Assembly (NCBI RefSeq): GCF_024868665.1 | Contig: NC_079913.1 | Coordinates: 8,684,879 to 8,748,878 of the forward strand | Source: Triplophysa rosa | Lineage: Eukaryota > Chordata > Actinopteri > Cypriniformes > Nemacheilidae | Reading direction: 5' to 3' | DNA: 64,000 bases | In this document: in pieces, positions 9,981 to 22,145 of the stretch | Position numbering within the stretch: the stretch's first letter is position 1 | Layout: each line of letters begins with the position of its first letter | The notes under the pieces: generated by a model | Seen by the model: only the letters and a program-made list of their open reading frames with translations | The model's database searches: none | Told to the model about the DNA's origin: nothing | Position numbers and translations under genes: made by a program

Positions 9981-12900
9981 AGTTTTTATGGTATCATATA
10001 CGCTTATTTATTAAGATTACATAGGTAAAAAAACAAGAAGCAAATAACTAGATATTATTTAACACTTTTTTTGTGGTAGGGCCAGTGAAAATTTTGGCGG
10101 GGCCAGTAAAAATTGGAATCCCTTGCCCGACTGGGCCAGTAGAAAAAATCCTTAGCGTTGAGCCCTGTAATGTAATCTTCAGAATTTCGTTAATGCGAGG
10201 TGATATTACCATCACACAATCGGTATCAGTGTCGGTATCAATGGAGAAATTTAGTATCAGTGCATCTTTAGTAAAAAAAAACAATAATAAATGTTTTTCA
10301 CCAAATTATGAACAATATAAAACTATAATAAACAAAAACATAGTTTTAAAACGCAACTTTTAATCAGTGTTTTGATAATTCTTGAATGTTGTTTTTAATT
10401 TGGCTGAATTACCAACATTTATGCAAATTTAAGGCATAGATGTAAAACCTCTTACGTAACACAAAAAAGCAGAATATTTCCAATATCACTTAATTTCATA
10501 TTTTCGGCAAAACCAATTTTAATCATTACATAAACTATGATCTGTCGTCCATCTCTTTCCTTTTGCTGTAGTGGAAGTATAGATGAAATTTATTTACAGA
10601 AGTTAGTCACAAAACGCATCGACTTGTAAACTGCCTAAAACGCAGAACGTAATACTTCAGGTGTAAGCATTCTGACAACATGTGTGCTTCTCTTAAGACA
10701 AATTTGCATAGATTTACTTAAAGCCAGAATCTCAAAAATAAACATGCAAATAAACACGACCTACAGGTGTACAAATGGGGAAGTCGTGTTCTCAGTTGTC
10801 TAATACAGAATCAGTAAAGCAGGTAATAAGAGCGCAAAAAGGTTTGTTAAGGATTGGGCTTTGTTAAACACAAACACAACACGTGTTTTCATTAACGTCC
10901 CCATGACGCTGCAGTTTTGGGGGCTGTCAAAATGACGGAGATTAAAAGCGAGCTAGAAAAACACGTTTCCATGCTGACGTAATGACATTGCTGTCAAGAT
11001 CTAAATTCATAAGGAACAAATACTGTATGAAACTGGAAACGCAAAACAAAGCGTTGTGATAGTCCGTGTCTGCAAAAGACCTCTAAAGGGAAAGATCCTA
11101 TAAAGCTAAGAAGAGTCCTAAATTAAAACAAGGATTACAGTGAGTGCGAAGAATGTTTGCTCAGAGTAACGCTTGTCCTCGACTTCCTAGAAATTAGCAG
11201 GCCCGGGCGACCCCGCCCACCCCCCCCCCATTTCTTTTATTCCCTCTCTCACTTTCTCTAACCCCACCCCATCCCCCAATTTATCATTATCTGAACCACA
11301 GTGAGTCAATAAAATCTTTAGCTCAGTAACTGGAGACAGGAGGGAGAGGGGCCAACAAACGGCTTTGATTATATTTTTCCTAGAAAGGAGGATGCTCGGC
11401 GAGAGTGCAGGGCCTGTGCCAAGAATTAATGCTGCTTTCATGGAAAACCAGGGCAGCGTACCAAGCCTGCCTTAGCCTTGAGAGATTCAAAACACAACTT
11501 AAGTTCCTTTTTTTTTTACCTCTCTCCCTCGTTCTGTTTTTCTTTTTACATCTTGTTTTTTTAAGAGGGTAGGGGTTTGTACTACACACTATAAAGGGGA
11601 GAATGTGACTGTGGGGGATGTTAGTTCTAAAAAACATCATAAAAATATCATAAAACACATTATATGCCCATTCAGCAAAACAGCAGCTGAGACATCAAAA
11701 ATGTATATTTTGTGAGCTTTAGTTTTGTTTCGCTCGGCTGGTGTGCACGTAAATAATTCATGTCACAGACTGTATATGCAAAGGCGTTGGTTTTTCAAGT
11801 CCAAGTCACATGGAAATTTGCTATGGTTCATGTACATTTGTTTTAAGTCTTCTGCTTGAATTACTAGAATTGGTAAAAAAGGGTTTAGCGTTGGGTATTA
11901 TAACGCAGCAGTAGTTAGTTATAGCACTTATTATTTAACCATCCGGTCAGCATAACTCAGTGTTTCTCAAACTTTGGAGGTAGGGAAGGGTTCCGAGCTC
12001 CACCTGTCCCCAATTGCCACAACAAAATGGTAATAAACTTTGTCCACTGTTTGTCTTGGTTTTGTCTGCTGGTGAAGAATTTCCGGTTTTCTTTTCATTC
12101 CATGTCACAAACGCCGATGGCTGATTGACATGACGATGTTGAGCTGGCATCGTGATTCCAACAAATGTTTCACTTTCGTCACGTGACTCTCGCTGCTCGT
12201 TGTAAACGACTATGAACAAGGCTGAGAGGCATAAAACCTGCTTGCACTGTACAGATCAGACTAGCCTGACTTTATAACTGCGCAGCACGCATTGTATAAA
12301 GAAGACGCGCCTCACTTTATAACTCTTTTACTGAATATAACATCAGAATAAGAATACAACCGTGAAGCTCGTGCTGTACAGATGCCTGAATTGATAACTG
12401 CCCAGCTCGCCCTGTTTAAAGATGTGTCTCTGCGCAGCCAGATGCGCCTCACTTTAAAATGCCGCAGGGCGACAGGACGCCCAACCCTAACCCATACCAT
12501 GGATTAATATTAAATACCATGGATTAATATTTACAAAATAGTGGAAAATCTCTTGACTTCCATCAGCAGAAAACAAGAGATATTTTAAAGAATGTTGGTA
12601 ACCAAACAACACTGGCAACACTGTGCCCATTGACTTCCACTGCATGGGCACAAAACCACAGATTTCTGAAAATATCTTTTGTGTTCCACACAAATGACAA
12701 CTGATTTTTTTTCGGATGAAATATCCCTTTAATAATCTTTTAATATTCTATTAATTTATAATCTTTTATATTCTACATTTATAAGGCCCTACTGTGTATT
12801 GTTCAATCCCAGAGATATGTGGGTCCCAATATGGCTCTATATGCAAATTGTAGAACTGTTCACATTTTTAATGGATGAAATCCAAATTTAGGTCACTTTG

Positions 12901-13498
12901 CATACAGTTGATAGTTTTTGTATTTAGAGCAATGTCTGCAAAAGTTGTATTAAGGTTGTGTCAGCTTGCTGTAGTAAAATTTAAAGATACCATAGTATTA
13001 CAAGAAAAAAATATTTAGTATACTATTATTTACTATAGCAAACCATAGTAAAAATTTCAAGACACTAGTGTTTTTGAACTATTTAGTATACTACACTACT
13101 ATAGAAAACTAAAGTATTCTCAAATTTACAATAGGTAATACTACAGATTATTATGGTATACACCTATAATATTCTATTATAAAACAGTTTAATTACAATA
13201 TTACAATTTACAACAGTAAATACTGAAGTATCCTACAATATATTTATTGTGGGTTTTGTCAGCCTAGCTCACTTTTGTCCCCTAACTAATCCTGTGTTTG
13301 AGACCTCGGATTTAGGATAGTTTTATTTTAAGTTTATCATGTAATATGTTGTTTAATATTCATCTTTAACGTTACTTAAATACCAAATGTTACTTAATCC
13401 AGACGTTTTCTTCCGGGTTTGAGGTGGGAAAAATCGTAAATCCGAGGTGTCTGGATTCTGGAACGCAGCATTACTACAGCTCGACTCGCACATCTCTC
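9981..13498. other. Non-coding stretch with repeat fragments (probable cradd intron)
   Basis: About 10070-10167 is a fragment of a hAT-like terminus (reverse-complement CAGGGCTCAACGCTAA with GGCCAGT repeats). A CAGTGTTTCTCAAACT motif at 11958 may be another Charlie-like end, without a partner found. Two adjacent copies of ACCATGGATTAATATT lie at 12497-12532. About 12960-13250 is rich in TATAGTATAC/CATAGTAAA words, also seen at 6750-6960 and 14340-14430. No death-domain exon of cradd was found. Confidence 0.4.
12537..12735. mobile_element. Truncated TTAA-family MITE
   Basis: It contains the inner GTTGGTAACCAAACAACACTGGC and TTGACTTCCACTGCATGG blocks typical of the TTAA family seen at 41749-42031 and 60283-60528, and ends with ATATCCCTTTAA. 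The left terminus is missing. Confidence 0.5.
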
Positions 13499-13527
13499 TC
13501 ACTCACACATGCACATGACAGGGTCAC

Positions 13528-13837
13528 CTGTGAAGGGCGGAGGATGCTCGCTGTCTTTTTCGTCACACAGTTGCAGTAAAGAGTCTTTGATCCAGGGAAA
13601 CTCTTTCTCTAGAGATTTGATAAAATGATGGAAAGCGCGCGAGCCGCGCGTGGGTAGAATATCCAGCAGCTTGAACACTTTCCTTCTGTTAGATGACTCG
13701 CACTGAATTTCCTCTAAATGGCTCAGTGTTAAGATGTCCTCCTGATATAAATACTGAACGATCGCGTCGTCCACTAAAATCTCATCGGCCAACTGCAGCC
13801 GCTGAGAACGAAGCAACTTTTTATGTTTGGGATCCAT
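13528..13837 (-). CDS. cradd: cradd (RAIDD), CARD-encoding exon; 5' part of the coding region only
   Basis: The 103 codons visible form a CARD domain (residues about 1-90). Features that match the CRADD/RAIDD N-terminus are VQYLYQEDILT, KLLDILPTRG and the FPWIKD helix. CRADD is the adaptor that links PIDD1 to caspase-2 in the PIDDosome through its CARD (caspase-2) and C-terminal death domain (PIDD1). I chose the start at 13837 because it matches the family N-terminus and follows a strong splice acceptor (pyrimidine tract ending in AAAG), so the 5' UTR exon lies further right. The frame stays open upstream to 13894, which could give a 19-residue extension, but I think that is intronic. The exon ends at a CAG|GTGACC donor (13528/13527) at the position where the death-domain exon begins in mammals. 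No death-domain exon is visible at 1-13500, so the gene continues beyond the left edge. Identity is confident; the exact ends are good but not certain. Confidence 0.9.
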
Positions 13838-15630
13838 CTTTAAAGAATAAAAAAGCCGAAATCTGTTGAATGTTGTGCAAAACAGTTTGCCCAATAAGGA
13901 TTGTTTCTAAACAAACGGTAAACACAAACAAACACTTCACTCGCCATTAATTATTGTTAGTAAATAACCATAAATTAGTCTGTGTAAAACAATATACATA
14001 TTTATGAGAGAAACATAACACCTTGACGCGGTTGTGCACTACAAATGGCTTTTCCGCGTCATACCACATCATTTTCTCCCGGCTGGAAACAAAGCGCAGG
14101 CGGAACGAATATTTGGAACATTGTTCCGCATCTATCAGTGTCCACAAATCGTATAAATGCGTATATTTGTTTGTGAAATACTGCTCTAGTTTAATACATT
14201 CTTTGTAGCCAACACCAGTCTAATGTCGTACATTATAATATATGTTTAGTGAATCCAAATAGTAATTTTAAATAATTTTCTAGACACTAGTCTAATAGTT
14301 TTCCTGTATTTTGTTTCGATTGGTTATTACTTGTATTACCATATTTTACTACAAATGTCATACATAAACTATATGGTTAATGTGGTAAGACCATAGTAAA
14401 TGTGTGTTTACTATGGTTTACTAGAAATAAAAACCTAAAATGATGCTTACAACAATTAAATTATGGTTAAAATACATTTAAAAAAATAACTTTTATTTTA
14501 TTTAAAATTTTCTATTACAAACAAAAATGGTGACACTGACCAATCGCGACTGTTCAATGGTTTCTTCTCTTTTAATGTTCTGCAATTTCTTTTCTTTTCT
14601 AAAACACATTCATCATCATTCTTTCCAGTTGGTTCAGTTATTGTTTTACAGAGCAACAGTTGTTCCAGGAAAAGAAGATTATTTGAATATCATGGCACCT
14701 GTGAGCTACAAAAAGCTGGATGTATGGATGTAAATCCTCTTTGTTTTTTTATTTGCATGTCTAATCCTCAGGGTCCCTGCCCTTTGCGATGTTCAGACTC
14801 AACAATGTTGCTATGTCCTCACATAATCTCCAATATTTTCTATTCATTACATTTGTAACATGGCATCCTATAAAGGCATCTCCATTCAGCACGTTATACA
14901 CTAAGCCATTTAAAATCTGTAAGAAAGGATTTGCCCATCAGAGAATCCATTTTTTATCTATTAATCTAAAGATTAGCTATAATCTATTTTTTAATTTTAT
15001 GGACTTTGAGCTAAATTGCAAACACCTACAGTGCCGATTAAGGACATGGATATTTGTGGAAAAATGCCTTGTTCAGTTTCAATCGTTGCATGCAAAAAAT
15101 CTGGCTGCCACTGAGTGACTAACATATTTTTTGTCAGTTAAATTCATAATTATCTCGTATTATTTCCTCTGATGATATCTCTTGATTATCTCACTTTGTT
15201 GTGGATTATGCCAATGTGGGTTTGAATATGGCACCACACCTCTCCCATACTTTAATTCAAAGTTTAGATATTATCTTTTGATATATTATCTCTTGGGCTG
15301 CAAAGGATCTCACGTGTGCTTTGATGAAGCATGACTTGCATTGCAAGATCAGGCTAGTCTTTATCAAACAGAAAACAATGTGCCAATGTCAGTCTTGTAA
15401 ATGCTATTTGTTGAGTTTCTTTCTGAGTACAGATTGTGTGTGGTAATTCCAACAGCAAACGCTTCTAAACTGTCCTGTTTACATGAGCTGTAAAGATGTT
15501 CATCAAGCCAGAGTCAGGTATGGCCATGTACAAATGCAAGCCTGTAAATAATTGTTATTTCAGATTTAAAGATATTAAGAAATTTATGCACTATAGGTTT
15601 TAATGAAACTTGAAGAAGATTGATGTTCTA
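13838..15630. other. Upstream region of cradd and intergenic DNA
   Basis: The cradd 5' UTR exon and promoter should lie in the CpG-containing patch near 14020-14140, but I cannot fix a donor. The rest is AT-rich with TAGTAAAC/CATAGTAA words near 14340-14430. The 109-codon frame at 14789-15118 (plus) is unrecognised and I do not call it coding. Confidence 0.35.
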
Positions 15631-15631
15631 T

Positions 15632-16440
15632 TCAATTCAATTCAATTTTATTTATATAGCGCTTTTCACAATGTGCATTGTTCCAAAGCAGCTTTACAGG
15701 AGAAAATAAGAAAAACTGAAAAACACAAAAAAGGTAAAAAACAGCACAGTGAATGGTGTTTATAGAACAATCAAGATTATTCTAGTAAATAATATCTAAT
15801 AAATGCAGTCTCCCGGTGGTTTATTTAGAATATTTTGCATTAAGTGAATGCTTGGTTGAAGAGATGTGTCTTTAATCCAGATTTAAATTGGGAGAGTGTG
15901 TCTGACCCTCGAATAGTATCGGGAAGGCTATTCCAGAGTTTAGGTGAGAAAGCTCTACCCCCTTTGGTGGATTTAGTTATTCTAGGTGTTATCAAAAGTC
16001 TGGAGTTTTGAGATCTTAGAGAGCCTGATGGCTTGTAGTGTGGTAGAAGCTCTGTTATGTAGGTAGGGGCTAAACCGTTTAAGGCTTTATAAGTGATTAA
16101 TAGAACTTTAAAGTCAATACGATACTTAATGGGTAACCAGTGAAGGGTTGATAACATTGGGGTTATGTGATCGTATTTTCTGGACCTGGTTAGAACTCTG
16201 GCAGCTGCATTCTGAACTAACTGTAGTTTGTTTATTGATGCTGCAGGACAACCACTAAGCAGTGCATTACAGTAGTCAAGTCTTGAGGTCACAAATGCAT
16301 GAATAAGCTTTTCTGCGTCAGACACACATAAAATATTTCGTAATTTGCCAACATTTCTAAGGTGGAAGAAGGCTGTTTTTGTGACATTTGAGATGTGATT
16401 TTTAAATGACAGGTTGTTAAATTTGAAAAAAAAATCTCAT
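15632..16440 (-). mobile_element. 5'-truncated L2/Rex-like LINE fragment with the end of its reverse-transcriptase ORF
   Basis: On the minus strand a 161-codon frame (16325-15840) matches the C-terminal tail of L2/CR1-group non-LTR retrotransposon ORF2, with SRLDYCNALLSG, LQLVQNAAARVLT, HWLPIKYRIDFK, TYKALNGLAPTYI and AFSPKLWNSLP. The preceding protein segment continues in a different frame (about 16500-16330: LTCHLKITSQMSQK...), so one frameshift is present and the catalytic reverse-transcriptase core is absent. The 3' end has the TTTATTTATATAGCGCTTTT motif and an ATTCA tandem tail at 15632-15650. This is a dead copy. Confidence 0.85.
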
Positions 16441-18846
16441 TGCTGTAGACACATAGGACTAATGAATGAATGATGAAAATGTGAAATACTAAAGTAAACA
16501 AACATTTCCATACAAGCGCCTCACATCCATTGTGTTTTTGGTGACTGATATAAATGTAATCCTAATAAAACCATGCAAAAAATGTATTTTGTTATATGTT
16601 CTGAATATTATAAATACTGCATTATAGAAAGTGGGGTTTAGAAAAGGCTTGAGAGTTTGCCAGATGGCCAAACTGTGGGTGTGTGACCTTGATGATGGGT
16701 GTTATTACCAGTTCTGCAGATGATTGGCTCATTCAGTGAATTCGTTCAGAACAAACAATAACAAAAACAGTGTTCCCTAGATTTCAAAATTTGAGAATGG
16801 ATTGTTCACCTCTTGACTTCAACATACATTTCCTAACATCAAAAATGACACTCACCAAATATGAATTAAAGCTTTGCTTTTATTTCTCACTTTTCGGGAG
16901 ACAGTTTATTCACTCCTCTTCCAGAACAATGTTGTAAAATGATTTAATGGAAATTTGTAGCGACAAAAAGATTAAATTAGACATATGTAAGATTCCCACC
17001 CAAACTATGTCATTAAGGAAGACATCGAGAGAAACAACATCATTATACTGAATTTTCTAATGATTCTAGTGATGTACACTATTATCTATTTCTCTGATAT
17101 ATTTATCGCTAATGTGGATGGTTGGTTACTTTACACTGTATTTCTGTACAGTATTTCACAGTTGGGAACTTATACTCTGAATGGCGTAAAAATAACACTT
17201 TTGTAATTTACTGTAAATCTTAACATAGTAAAATTGCGAACAAGAACAAGACATTTTCTTACTTGCTCCGAAAAAGCACAAGAGCATCCGATATTGGCAA
17301 ATGTAAAAATTCTTAAAATTTATAACTTACATATTTAAAACAGTCTCTCAAATTTGTTTTTTAATAAAATGTTGAACAGTAAAAATACTGCAGTCCAAAT
17401 AATAGTAATTTATGGCAAACTGTTCTGCTAATGTCAAGAAAGTTCATTTTTACAGTGCAGATGGGTAAAACATGTTGGTTTAATTCGGCGGATTGGTACG
17501 AGGTGGATTTTCAACTATTTTGTGTCCATTTTATGACTAAATTTGAAATTTGTTACTGGGGATGCCAATAGTATAACTACTAGTATTCAATTTCAGAGCA
17601 ATGCTATTGGGGTAATACTATTAAAATATGTTACTTGAAAGGCTAAATCATGGAAAAGACCCATAGAAGGTGCATAAATTGAGCATTCAAGCGAATGGAG
17701 ACTAAAGCACTGAGCAGCCAATGTTTGAAGGTACATACCAATTTTGTTAAACCAAAATAGAAAGGAGGATAGTGAGCATTTCGAATGGAAAATGCAATTT
17801 TCCCTTTAGTCTTCTCACAAACACCAATGTGGAGAGAGTAAAAATTAGCAACTGAAATGAATATAAATCAAACTTCAGATTTAGCAAATTCCTTTGGTCT
17901 GTCAAACAATTCCAGAATCAAATATTCTCTTTACTTGACCAATCAGCATGCAGGTTTATCAAGACGCCCTCCTGAGGTAGGATTATCACAGGCCAAAACT
18001 TGTTGACCATTCGTAACCAAAGCAGAAATAAACCATCCTGCTAAATTACCTCTTGGTTCAACACATGTCGGTGAAATATTTATAAGTTGCGCAACTTTAA
18101 CACAAAACGGCAACTTCATTTTTGGCAAACTGTTCTATTGTGTAATCCTGTACATTAAACCTTACGTTTTTTGGTATCGTTTCAGTTTTGAATTGTTTAA
18201 TGCATGCTAGTTATTTTACAGTAAATTGTTATTTTCAATTGGGTTTCAGTAGTAGTAATTCAACCGTGATATCACAAATCATCACAACGACACCAATTTC
18301 GGTACGTATATCACATCTCAAGGTGCTTACCACTACTCAGCAGTTCCTCGGGCTAAACGTTCTCAACCAATGAGAATTCTCAATCAAGACGCAGAAAACA
18401 GTTCAACGTATCATTTTGTCTACAACTACAGTACAAAATATAACGTGAATATTAAGCGAATAAAAACAGTCAAAAACCGAAAACGTACAGTTTCCCATGT
18501 GTCAAACATGGGATGAAAAGTATCTCAGACACTTGCATTAAAACACGCACGTGGCCAAATCTTGAGGTGTTACGTACATCTGACAGGTAAGACAGATGTC
18601 TATGTAGGCCAGTATGCCCCCCCACACACAAAGACAAACACACTCACTCATTAAAAACTGACTGTAGAATATCTACAGGCTATAAACGTGTTAAATGCTC
18701 TATGAAGGACACTTAACATTATTGTGATTTTCTGTGTAGTCCTTGGGCACACGAGGAAGAATCAGGTAAATAATCACAAATATCAAGACTTAATTTCACT
18801 GATTCCATGAAACCCAGCACTCTTGGTCATTGCTGTCCTCAGGTTT
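16441..18846. other. Intergenic DNA between the LINE fragment and socs2
   Basis: AT-rich; the right part presumably includes the socs2 3' UTR. No other gene or element boundary recognised. Confidence 0.45.
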
Positions 18847-20950
18847 CTATACGTTGTAGGTATAGTCTGTTAAATAGTCCTTCAGCCTGTTTGGCAATGG
18901 AAGTTCCCGAACCTGCCGCGTGGTCTTGTTGATGGCGATTCGACACATATGTTGCAGAGATGGTATAGATGTATACACAGGAGTTGTCAGTAGTAGCTGC
19001 ACTGTGCCATTGGACGGGGCAAGAGGAGTCCTCCCCTTACAAGACGTCCTGGACAGCTGAACGTAGTGCTCCACGAGATGCACCACGCTGTCAAACTGCT
19101 TGAGTTTGGACTTGACCAGCACCACAGAGTCCAGCTTGAACTTGCCGTCCTTGAATTCGATCCGCAAGTTGGTGGGTCCGGCAGACGTCATGGCGGAGAT
19201 GGTGAAGAGGTAGTCCCTCTGAGAGCTGTCTCGGACCAGAAACGTGCCTTCTGACGTATCCTGCAGGATCTCCTTGGCTCCGTTGGCTGTCAGGCTGCCC
19301 CAATACCAGCCTGCTTCCAAGAAAAGAACAGAAAGATCCACATGGTCACTCGTATCTTCTTCCACTGTATCTGTTTCAGTGGTTTGCTTGTGTAACATAA
19401 GACCATAACATGCTCCTCTAAGAACATGCTTACAATATTAACAGCGCGAGGCTAAACACGGCTAGTTATATACTCTGAAAAGACCAGGGCTATGCTGCTC
19501 AGACTACTGCGTTTTATCGATCTTCTTTTTTTCTTTCTTATCATTCTTAACTGAGACACTGCAATGAGCGGAGCTATAAGGAGCACAATAAAGACCTTTA
19601 TGTTTATATAGAATACTATGCGAATTCAAGTCTGTAAATGCAGCAAAAACCACTTTAATGAGCTGTAAACTAAACATTTTGTCCTTTTAATGTAATTGAA
19701 AATATTAGAGACAACAACACACACACATAAAATATCTTGCCCAAATTTTTTAAATACACTATCTGACTGGAGAATGTTTTTCATTTTTTGATGGCAGATG
19801 CTTGACAGATGTAAACACTCACTGAAATTCCACATCCCTTTTCTCCGAAGCAAACAAACATTGATCTTGTTACACAGCTTGTCAGGTAGTTTAAAAAAAT
19901 GCTGCATATGGTACTGGTAACATTAAAACTTAACTGTTTTGCTCACATTGAAAACAATTATCTAATGTCATTTAATATCACTATTGTTACTTAGACCCAT
20001 AATTATCTAATAGTCAGTCTGAATACTTAAACTAATGCAAGTCATTTAAAGGGTTACAATAGGTTGAAATAACAACTACTTGTACTCATGCATGACATCA
20101 CGTCAGATGTACGTTGTTATGCCCTATACAGTACAATAGCCTAATCTGCTTGTTAAAGGAGACACACCCTGACACAAACGAATGAAATCAGACAAAGATG
20201 CAATTGAGGTAAAAGCATGAAACATAACAAAACTATACGCACGGTCTTTTGTTTCAAAAAAAGCGAACGTAAACAGTGAAGGTTTTGTCGTGACATTCTT
20301 TCTTGCGTTCACTTGCATGCTTTACATACTTTATTATTGCCATTCATCTCTGAAATTTTCCATTATTATTTTACGACTTCCTTAGAAAAACCAACACCAC
20401 CCAGTCAGACCCAAATGAGATGAAACCAAATGAAGTGAATGCATAATAGGCAGTTTCATAACATGGCCTTCGGCGGTGCTGAGACAACGTTTTCAACCAT
20501 ACAACATTCCGACAACAAAAGCAAAGCTGTCTGAAAATAAACACGGCCACAATTTAATTTGCTAAAACATGACAAGTATTTATATTACCACGAGCGCTGT
20601 CCGTTACGCGTTGATTTATGAGTCTAAAGTAGCCTTAAATGGACCAATATTGTTTCTTAATTGATTTTTAGATGTTTAAGTTATCTGGGCTTATTTATCT
20701 TATCACGTTTATGGCGCATTTAATTTTGTTATATAAATCCAATATGTTGTGTCTTGCAAAGCATTCAATTCAGTAAGTGTTAGGAGCGAATAAAAAAGCA
20801 TGGATGTAGAAACAAGCGTTTACCGGTATTTTCGAGGTCTCTCATGGCAGTGGCTATGCGACTCTGATCGGACTCCGCGACTTGGGTTTCGGTTTGCGAG
20901 CTCCTTTCATTCTCGATGCTTTCCGTGGAGTCAGATGAGTGACAGGTCAT
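18847..20950 (-). CDS. socs2: socs2, suppressor of cytokine signalling 2 (two coding exons)
   Basis: Exons 20950-20824 and 19310-18847 (minus strand) join in phase to 591 nt, 196 residues plus stop, close to the family's about 198. The junction (ACCG|gtaaac ... cag|GCTGG) restores the NTGWYWGS motif that opens the SH2 domain. The SH2 domain spans about 44-150, with the phosphotyrosine-binding arginine at residue 69 in FLVRDS. Residues 160-196 are the SOCS box: the BC-box SLQHMCRIA binds elongin B/C and the LPLP motif is the Cul5 box. The protein is the substrate receptor of a cytosolic Cul5 ubiquitin ligase that damps growth-hormone receptor/JAK-STAT signalling. Exon 2 is also open upstream of its acceptor (to 19398), but that extension is intron, because the acceptor has a clear pyrimidine tract. 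A CpG-rich region with tandem STAT-type sites lies about 1.1 kb upstream. Single-copy-like and intact. Confidence 0.95.
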
Positions 20951-21749
20951 TGGAGAACCGCGTTCTGCATCCAGTCAATGTCTATAATTATCCCTCAAAG
21001 ACTCTGACAATTAACCAAAACACGTGAGAAGTCTTCCACGGCGTCCCTGGACCTTTTGTATGGGTGCGCCGACCTGAAAATGCAACATTTCCGATGAGAA
21101 AATGTCAGAATTCATTTAAACATTGAAACGTTTAAAATAAGAAGTGATAATTGGCCATTACGCGTAATCTCACTTGAGCAAAGGTCAGAACCTCTGTTGA
21201 TCAAATAGGGGATTTTTTAAAATCTTTTCTCAAATCTTTTATTGAAAAGATCAACAGAAAAAACAATGAAGGGGACGAAATTATTCGTTATTAAAAGTCC
21301 GTCTTGTTGCGTGAATTGGGCACGTGTAGGTCTGCCTCTAGAAGAGCGAAATACGCAGAACTGCCTCTCTAGGAAACCGCATTGACGGATTTTAACCTCC
21401 TGTGAAAAAAAATGTTTTTTTCTTCCAAATTGTTTATCTATATTTTTAACGTGCAAATGAATACCCTACATCACAATGGGAAGTCGTCTGATAGCTGACG
21501 ATTTAGACATAATGAAAACGCGACCAAATAAAGAAAAACCTATGGCAAACTTGAGACAGAAAGCGACAGTGAGAGAAAGCGCACATCACTTACCTTTTGT
21601 CTCAATGAAAGCAAAAAGCAACGTCCAGCTCGTTTCACGTTACAGGCGTTCAGTTGGACCATGGTTTAGATTATACCCATCATTTATTAATGAAATGATG
21701 CCGGAAAAGGGTGATCAGTTTACTGACCAGTGCACCTTGATGTTCGGCA

Positions 21750-22145
21750 GACTGACTTTGGCATTTTGCGCTGTGGGGGAGATGGCTTGCAATTCCGCGG
21801 GCGCGTTTTTAATATTTGCATTGATTCTTTCGGGAGCGACACTCCACAAAAGGCGACGCACTGTCCGTCTCGCGACGTCTGCGAGCGCTCCGCTCGCGCC
21901 GTGCGTCAAAACGCGTTACAGCGCGCCAAGAGAGCGGGACACATATAATTAGGCTGTTCTCTCCTGCAGAGAAGTGATATTCCAACAAATCGTTTTTTTC
22001 TGCTCTGTGTTTGTGTGTGTGCGCGCTCGTCGTTGGCTTAATCCTCATTGAAAAAGACGGGCATACAAAAGTCAAATTTCCAGGAACTTTCCAGGAATCG
22101 TATCACGTGGTCGAAAGCGCGAGGGCTTTCTTAAGGTCGTGCGAA
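21750..22145 (-). promoter_or_regulatory. CpG-rich putative socs2 promoter with tandem STAT sites and an E-box
   Basis: This block is clearly richer in CpG than its surroundings, with many CGCG and GCGC words at 21800-21930 and 22020-22140. It contains two identical TTCCAGGAA palindromes at 22078-22086 and 22089-22097, which fit the STAT consensus TTCN3GAA, and a CACGTG E-box at 22104-22109. It lies about 0.8-1.2 kb upstream of the socs2 start codon, so a non-coding first exon plus a short intron would be needed. The open frames seen here on both strands look like by-products of low stop density in GC-rich DNA. The promoter call is inference; the motifs are seen directly. Confidence 0.5.

Noticed and set aside
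10073..10363. 96-codon frame MVGPVKILAGPVK... with a repeated GPVKI pattern
   Set aside because: The repeat arises from GGGCCAGT words of a hAT-like terminus; no promoter, splice sites or family.
14789..15118. 109-codon plus-strand frame
   Set aside because: AT-rich composition, no recognised domain, no splice or promoter support.
19311..19398. N-terminal extension of the socs2 SH2 exon to a Met at 19398
   Set aside because: A splice acceptor at 19311 and a matching exon at 20950-20824 restore the conserved NTGWYWGS join.
21476..21952. 158-codon open frame on the plus strand near the socs2 promoter
   Set aside because: No recognisable family. It lies in a CpG-rich region where stops are rare, overlapping frames are open on both strands, and the real socs2 exons are on the minus strand.
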